A stretch of DNA of 64,000 nucleotides from positions 355,223-419,222 of the forward strand of contig UESW01004361.1 of NCBI GenBank assembly GCA_900491605.1, in the 5' to 3' direction. Shown here in pieces: positions 61,961 through 64,000 of this stretch. The first letter of the stretch is position 1. Every line of letters begins with the position of its first letter. This DNA is from Calamus simplicifolius. Lineage: Eukaryota > Streptophyta > Magnoliopsida > Arecales > Arecaceae. A program made the translations under genes and the position numbers. Below the pieces are notes generated by a model. That model searched no databases, was not told where the DNA came from, and was given only the letters and a program-made list of their open reading frames with translations.

Positions 61961-64000
61961 AGAGGGGGGAGCGGAGGCTATAATTCCTTTTTTCGAAGAG
62001 GGCCTAGAGGGGGTTGTAAACCAAGATGATGATAGCGTCGTCGTATCCATGACGATCGCTAAGCACCCTGTAAAACGAATCCTGGTCGACAGTGGAAGTT
62101 CAGTAGATGTTTTGAACTACGACGCCTTTATTCGCATGAACCTGTCACATGATTTACTTCAACCAGTCGTCATGCCTTTGATGGGATTCACGGGGGATTC
62201 TGTGAGGGTCGAGGGGGAGATTACTCTTCCTGCAACAGCCGGAATGGCTCCGCGCCAGAGCACTGTCCTTATAAAGTTTTTGGTGGTCCGTGTGCCCCTG
62301 GCGTACAATGCGATTCTTGGGAGGCCCGGGCTCAACCTCTTGGATGCCGTCATTTCCACCAAGCGACTCCTAGTGAGATTCCCAACCACCAGCGGGATCG
62401 GCGAGATGCGAGGAGAGCGGGACCTGCCGGCGCTATGCTATCACTTGGCTCCCAGTCCCCAGGGGGCAGTGCTTGCACCACCGTCGACATCGACATCCGA
62501 AATTCTTGACCCACGGGATTTGGAGAGGAGGGGGGAACCGGCCGAGCGGCTGCTTACCTTCCCCCTCGGGGAGGACCCCGCGCAGACGGTTCGGGTCGGA
62601 GCCTCGCTTCCTGACGAAGCCCGTGACCAGCTCCTAACCTTTCTACGGACCAACGCCGACGTCTTCGCGTGGTCAGCATCTGACATGCCCGGAATCCCGG
62701 AGGAGGTGATTACACACCAGCTCAACATCCGACCAGAGTGCCGGCCCATCAGGCAGAAAAAAAGGAGTTTTGCTCCGGACCGGCAGAAGGCTGTCGACGA
62801 AGAGGTGCGGAAGCTGTTGGTGGCTGGCCACATTCGTGAGGTGCGCTACCCCGACTGGTTGGCGAATGTCGTGATGGTTCGGAAGACCAGTGGGAGCTGG
62901 AGGATGTGTGTGGACTTTACCGACCTCAACAAGGCGTGCCCCAAGGACAGCTTTCCGCTCCCCCGAATTGACCAACTGGTGGACGCCACTTCCGGGCACG
63001 GGACGCTCAGTTTCATGGATGCGTTCTCGGGGTACAATCAAATCAAGATGAGCCCAGTAGATGAGGAGGCAACCTCCTTTGTCACGGAGAAGGGGATCTA
63101 CTGTTACAGAGTGATGCCTTTCGGGCTGAAAAACGCCGGGGCCACTTATCAAAGGTTGATGAACAGGGTTTTCGAGAATCAGCTGGGGCGCAATATGGAG
63201 GTCTATGTGGATGACATGCTGACTAAAAGCACCAGCGCAGGAGACCATGTGGCCGATCTCGGGGAGACTTTCGGCAATCTGCGACGGTACCGAATGAAGC
63301 TCAACCCCCACAAATGCGCCTTTGGAGTGGCGGCCGGCAAGTTCCTGGGTTTCATGGTGACCCAACGCGGGATCGAAGCCAACCCCGACAAGATCAGAGC
63401 TATCCTGGAGATGCGGCCCCCGGTCAGTAAGAAGGAGGTGCAGCGCCTTACGGGGAGGGTGGCGGCCTTGAGTCGTTTCATGTCAAGGTCGGCGGAGAGG
63501 TGCCTACCCTTTTTCAAGGCGCTGCGCAAGATTAACGGCTTCGAGTGGACGAAAGAATGTCAAAGCTCCTTTGAAGAATTGAAGCAGTTTCTCTCCACTC
63601 CGCCACTGCTATCCAAGCCCGAAAATGGGGAGGAGCTCTTCCTATATCTGGCCGCTTCCCCGGAGGCCGTCAGTTCGGTACTGGTGCACATGGATACCGA
63701 CGGAACTCAGAAGCCGATCTACTACACCAGCAAAATACTCCATGACGCGGAGACCAGGTATTCAAAAACTGAGAAGATCATCTTCGCTCTGGTGGTCTCT
63801 ACTCAGCGCCTCCGGCCTTATTTTCAAGCTCATCCCATCGTGGTGCTTACGGATCAGCCCCTGCGAGCTATCCTGTCTCGCCCCGACACTTCCGGCCGGC
63901 TGGCTAAATGGGCCATCAAGTTAGGCGAGTTCGATCTGTCCATCCGACCGAGGCCAGCCATGAAGTCTCAGGTGTTGGCGGACTTCCTAGTCGAATGTTC
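61961..64000 (+). CDS. pol: pol of E6: protease, reverse transcriptase, RNase H (partial, open to window edge)
   Basis: The frame continues from gag with no stop to 64000. Protease: RILVDSGSSVDVLNYDAFIR near 62080-62140 and YNAILGRPGLNLLDAV near 62300. Reverse transcriptase: MCVDFTDLNKACPKDSFPLP, LSFMDAFSGYNQIKMSPVDE, FGLKNAGATYQRLMNRVFEN and the catalytic YVDDMLTK near 63208. RNase H: LYLAASPEAVSSVLVHMDTD, SKTEKIIFALVVSTQRLRPY and VLTDQPLRAILSRPDTSGRL. Integrase and the second RNase H should follow outside the window. Catalytic residues seen here are intact, unlike E2 and E3. Confidence 0.9.

Larger units (their letters stand above)
58745..64000 (+). mobile_element. E6: Ty3/gypsy Tat-lineage element, LTR to RNase H, cut by the right window edge
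   Basis: LTR (58745-60230), primer-binding site, gag and an uninterrupted pol reading frame to 64000. All visible catalytic motifs are intact. This is the best-preserved coding region in the window and a candidate for recent activity. It belongs to the same family as E1. Confidence 0.9.

Noticed and set aside
1..64000. tRNA, rRNA or organellar insertions
   Set aside because: No cloverleaf-like or rRNA-like stretch was recognised by eye; a covariance-model scan would be needed to exclude small tRNA genes.

Overview
The window is nuclear DNA of a flowering plant. The evidence is spliceosomal introns, plant-specific gene fragments (ankyrin-PGG, NPH3-type BTB, defensin-like peptide, eL43/RPL37a) and a mass of nested plant LTR retrotransposons. 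A monocot seems likely from the style of the elements, but the sequence alone does not prove it. About three quarters of the window is mobile DNA.

Layout. 1-2635: 5' LTR and gag of a minus-strand Ty3/gypsy Tat-lineage element (E1). 2636-10014: a low-repeat island with a decayed ankyrin-PGG gene (6797-8374). A further copy of one exon of this gene is followed by an inverted copy, giving a near-perfect hairpin of about 205 bp per arm (8375-8829). 10015-23498: a second Tat element (E2, minus strand). 23499-24266: rearranged pol and LTR scraps. 24267-50071: a third Tat element (E3, plus strand), interrupted by a Ty1/copia element (E4, 34043-44135) with a perfect TATCA target duplication. 50072-57656: gene scraps (NPH3-like, RPL37a, defensin-like), a hAT-type element with an 8-bp target duplication, and copia and Tat remnants. 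57657-58744: a gag/protease scrap. 58745-64000: a young-looking Tat element (E6) whose LTR holds ten 89-bp GC-rich repeats and whose pol is open to the window edge.

The most unusual system is the region between integrase and the 3' LTR in E2 and E3. In both, three separate genes lie antisense to the element: a Transposase_28-type gene with introns, a middle ORF, and a small coiled-coil ORF. Each has a TATA-like box upstream, and the three units are separated by three minisatellite arrays built on short palindromes. Order, orientation and boxes agree in the two copies although sequence has diverged. One antisense extra ORF in Tat elements is established knowledge; three promoter-bearing units punctuated by palindromic arrays is the part worth testing.

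E2 and E3 stand head to head, so their gag-pol regions form a large imperfect inverted repeat. Each carries different catalytic defects (integrase Glu to Lys in E2; reverse transcriptase YxDD to YVND in E3), many nonsense changes and a few frameshifts. No rRNA, tRNA or CRISPR locus was seen.
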